64,000 nt of DNA, taken from Phaeobacter sp. 11ANDIMAR09. Its GTDB lineage: Bacteria > Pseudomonadota > Alphaproteobacteria > Rhodobacterales > Rhodobacteraceae. Below the pieces are notes generated by a model. It made no database searches. It was not told where the DNA came from and saw only the letters and a list, made by a program, of their open reading frames with translations. Shown here piece after piece: positions 62,510 through 64,000 of this stretch (positions within the stretch are counted from its first letter, which is position 1; each line of letters begins with the position of its first letter). Location: assembly GCF_001294455.1 (NCBI RefSeq), contig NZ_LIKT01000006.1, positions 161,645-225,644 of the forward strand, given 5' to 3'. Both the position numbers and the translations under genes were made by a program.

Positions 62510-63045
62510 TTACTGGAAAATTTTCTTTATTTTCAGTTACTTTAGGAAGTTGAAACTTTCTCAACCCACCTTTTTGACCACCCTTCGCTCTACCCTCTTT
62601 GCGCTTTGGATTACAGTGGATGCCATCGCTTTCCGGCAGGATGATCGAAAACTAGGTGACCTAAAAGTGCTAGGCCTTACGTATAAGACGCCTTGGATTG
62701 ATTGCGGTTTTAGGGAATAAAATTACCCTTTGTCCGTCGGCAGAGTTTTTGGAACCAATGGCGGCTTAAACTCTGCACTTGATTTTAACGAAGAGGTGGG
62801 CGCAACACGATATCGGACACTCGCGCCTAGCGCAGCATTCGCCGGAACCCAGGGACCAGGGCGGGAACCGGTCATTCGCTGCGTCCCCCACCAAGGGCAG
62901 CTTTGCGCAGAAAGCGGACTTTGCAAAGTTTGAAGGACAGCCCAAAGCCGATCTTGGCACAATCCTAGCCTTTAAGATGCACGCTGGAAATGCAGAGCAA
63001 AGGCTCTAGTGTTCGTTGGTCGATTCTAGTTACGGAAATCATGCG
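62510..63045. other. Intergenic region: candidate oriT and degenerate tract
   Basis: About 535 bp. The left part (62510-62720) holds the oriT candidates described separately, an imperfect stem AGGAAGTT / AACTTTCT (62544-62561) and CTTACGTATAAG (about 62680-62691). From ~62735 to 63000 is a GC-rich tract whose weak reading frames on both strands do not look like intact genes; it may be a decayed gene or a multi-copy intergenic sequence. No RNA gene recognised. Confidence 0.45.
62636..62663 (-). other. Candidate oriT nic site
   Basis: Minus strand reads CATCCTGC (rc of 62636-62643), which fits the MOBP nic consensus YATCCTG^Y; 9 bases upstream in the minus-strand sense is the palindrome TAGGTGACCTA (62653-62663). 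It sits 336 bp upstream of mobC and in the intergenic region next to the mobilization genes, where oriT is expected. The short inverted repeat and its spacing are not ideal. Confidence 0.4.
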
Positions 63046-64000
63046 ATGCTTCAAATAAACACAGGGAAGTTATTTCAACGAGGCGTCGGACGCAAAAATG
63101 AGCTGAGAGGTGTTCTATATTCCAACGGTTGGCTTATCGGCGATAGAGATATCGAGACCAAGGCTGGAACTTTGAAAGCTGCAGGAAGTGGACCTAAAGA
63201 TCGCGCTTTGGTGTACGAGTTAATCGAAAATATTGAAGAGGGAGAAAAAAGCCCAGGTTTCCTAATTTCCCATACAGTCACCCCTTATCTCAACGAGTTT
63301 TCGGTTGTTGCATCGTTCTCTTTTGATGTTGTCGTTACGCCCGATCATGACCTGCTTAGCAAGCTTGTCAGTGGTGGAGAACAGCACTCCGGCAGGTTCA
63401 CTCCTGACAAGTTCGTTAAACGCTTCTTTGACAATCAAGCGAACATTTTGGACCCTGATATCAAAGAACTTATACAATTCGTTGACGAACTTTTGCGCTT
63501 AGAACGAAAACACTACCTTGGCTCGATGCGCGCCATTAAGACTTATATCGCCGCGCTTCATTGCATACCTTATGATCCAGCCCGTGCTTATACTCTGATG
63601 GTGTCTGCAGTCGAAACCCTTGCGCAAGAGTTTGATGACTATCGAAGTACGTGGATAGATGTGGACGACCGGAAAAGGAAAGCGATTGATGACGCTTTAT
63701 CTGACATCGAAAATGATGGTGCTGAGAAAATCAGACACGCAATCCTTGAGTCAGAACATCTGTCGCTGTCCAGACGCTACCGGGCTTTCGTATCGTCGAA
63801 GATCGAAGCTGACTTCTTCCGGGTAAAAGGATCAAAGAATGGAAGGAGCATTGCGCGTTGGGAGGTTTCCCCGGCTCTTAAACAAGCCTATGGAATTCGA
63901 TCTCAATACATACATTCTGCTAAGCCACTTCCTGATCAGCTTGCTGTGCCACATGAGCATTGGGAGGTTGCGACAGTTGAGCGACGGCCAGCACTAACCG
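63046..64000 (+). CDS. Unknown protein with HEPN-like R-x4-H motif (truncated by window end)
   Basis: First 318 codons of a gene starting with ATG at 63046; no stop before the window end. Residues ~1-130 mixed alpha/beta (RGVLYSNGWLIGDRDIETK), ~140-300 mostly helical with YTLMVSAVETLAQEFDDYRS. The segment YGIRSQYIHSAKPL contains R285-x4-H290, the catalytic signature of HEPN ribonucleases, in the ApeA-like context (R-S-x-Y-I-H). HEPN proteins are frequent toxins and anti-phage effectors. The rest of the protein and any partner lie outside the window. Confidence 0.6.
   Translation, partial: MLQINTGKLFQRGVGRKNELRGVLYSNGWLIGDRDIETKAGTLKAAGSGPKDRALVYELIENIEEGEKSPGFLISHTVTPYLNEFSVVASFSFDVVVTPDHDLLSKLVSGGEQHSGRFTPDKFVKRFFDNQANILDPDIKELIQFVDELLRLERKHYLGSMRAIKTYIAALHCIPYDPARAYTLMVSAVETLAQEFDDYRSTWIDVDDRKRKAIDDALSDIENDGAEKIRHAILESEHLSLSRRYRAFVSSKIEADFFRVKGSKNGRSIARWEVSPALKQAYGIRSQYIHSAKPLPDQLAVPHEHWEVATVERRPALT

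Larger units (their letters stand above)
42983..64000. mobile_element. Integrated mobilizable element (genomic island), right end outside the window
   Basis: Starts at the tRNA-Leu 3' end with a serine recombinase; carries a resolvase, ArdA, a VirD4/TraG-like coupling ATPase, MOBP relaxase, MobC, a candidate oriT and a Fic module, plus an AT-richer cargo block (45035-54289) that looks like anti-phage defence. No mating-channel (VirB) genes are visible, so it appears to be an integrative mobilizable element, unless the channel genes are to the right. Several gene pairs show ATGA/TGATG couplings. Confidence 0.8.

Overview
The window looks like a chromosome segment of a marine Rhodobacteraceae bacterium (Roseobacter group, alphaproteobacteria). 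The basis is the GC-rich core coding, the glyQ–glyS locus with an intervening small membrane protein, the divergent carA/yqeY pair, an aa3-type ctaD with an FNR box, and the style of the DMT, Lrp and GntR genes. It divides at a tRNA-Leu(GAG) gene at 42907-42993: core chromosome to the left, an integrated mobile element to the right.

Core part (1-42900). It starts inside a SulP anion transporter, then has a flavin reductase/acetyltransferase pair (minus strand), a GNAT enzyme, EcsC and DUF1178 proteins and a short-chain dehydrogenase. Next comes a secreted SPOR-like/peptidoglycan-binding/trypsin-fold protein whose three catalytic positions are all substituted. A translation and central-metabolism block follows: glyQ, a small membrane protein, gltS, glyS and a divergent PEP/pyruvate dikinase-like protein. 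After it lie a SleB-type cell-wall hydrolase, a coupled folB-folP pair (FolB carries a C-terminal extension), two tandem DMT exporters, two linked unknown envelope proteins, ilvC divergent from an Lrp gene, and an Lrp/unknown/Lrp operon followed by a class V aminotransferase. The block ends with a UbiH-type hydroxylase, a pyrimidine 5'-nucleotidase-like HAD protein, a GntR regulator, a GspE-N/GT2 glycosyltransferase, carA/yqeY, DUF2244, ctaD, a HIT protein, a LuxR-like/alpha-beta-hydrolase fusion, lipB and a secreted caspase-like protein with QGQ repeats.

Mobile element (about 42983 to beyond 64000). It begins at the 3' end of tRNA-Leu with a two-gene large serine recombinase operon whose reading frame runs antisense through the tRNA. 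Behind it is an AT-richer cargo zone (45035-54289): an unknown 246-aa protein, a Gabija-like pair (OLD-family nuclease plus UvrD-like helicase), a Lit-like HExxH metallopeptidase, a zinc-ribbon protein and a 732-aa CHAT-domain protease with an unrecognised N-terminal half. Transfer functions follow: ArdA antirestriction, a 58-aa membrane protein, a serine resolvase behind a long inverted repeat, a VirD4/TraG-like coupling ATPase, a Fic toxin with a short antitoxin, a MOBP-type relaxase, MobC and a candidate oriT. The last gene, cut by the window end, carries an R-x4-H HEPN-like motif. No type IV secretion channel genes are visible, so the element looks mobilizable, unless they lie outside the window.

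The most interesting material is the cargo zone. CHAT protease, Lit-like peptidase, OLD/UvrD and HEPN-like genes in one element make a strong anti-phage island candidate, and the CHAT protein is the best candidate for something undescribed. All family names come from reading motifs; no database search was run.
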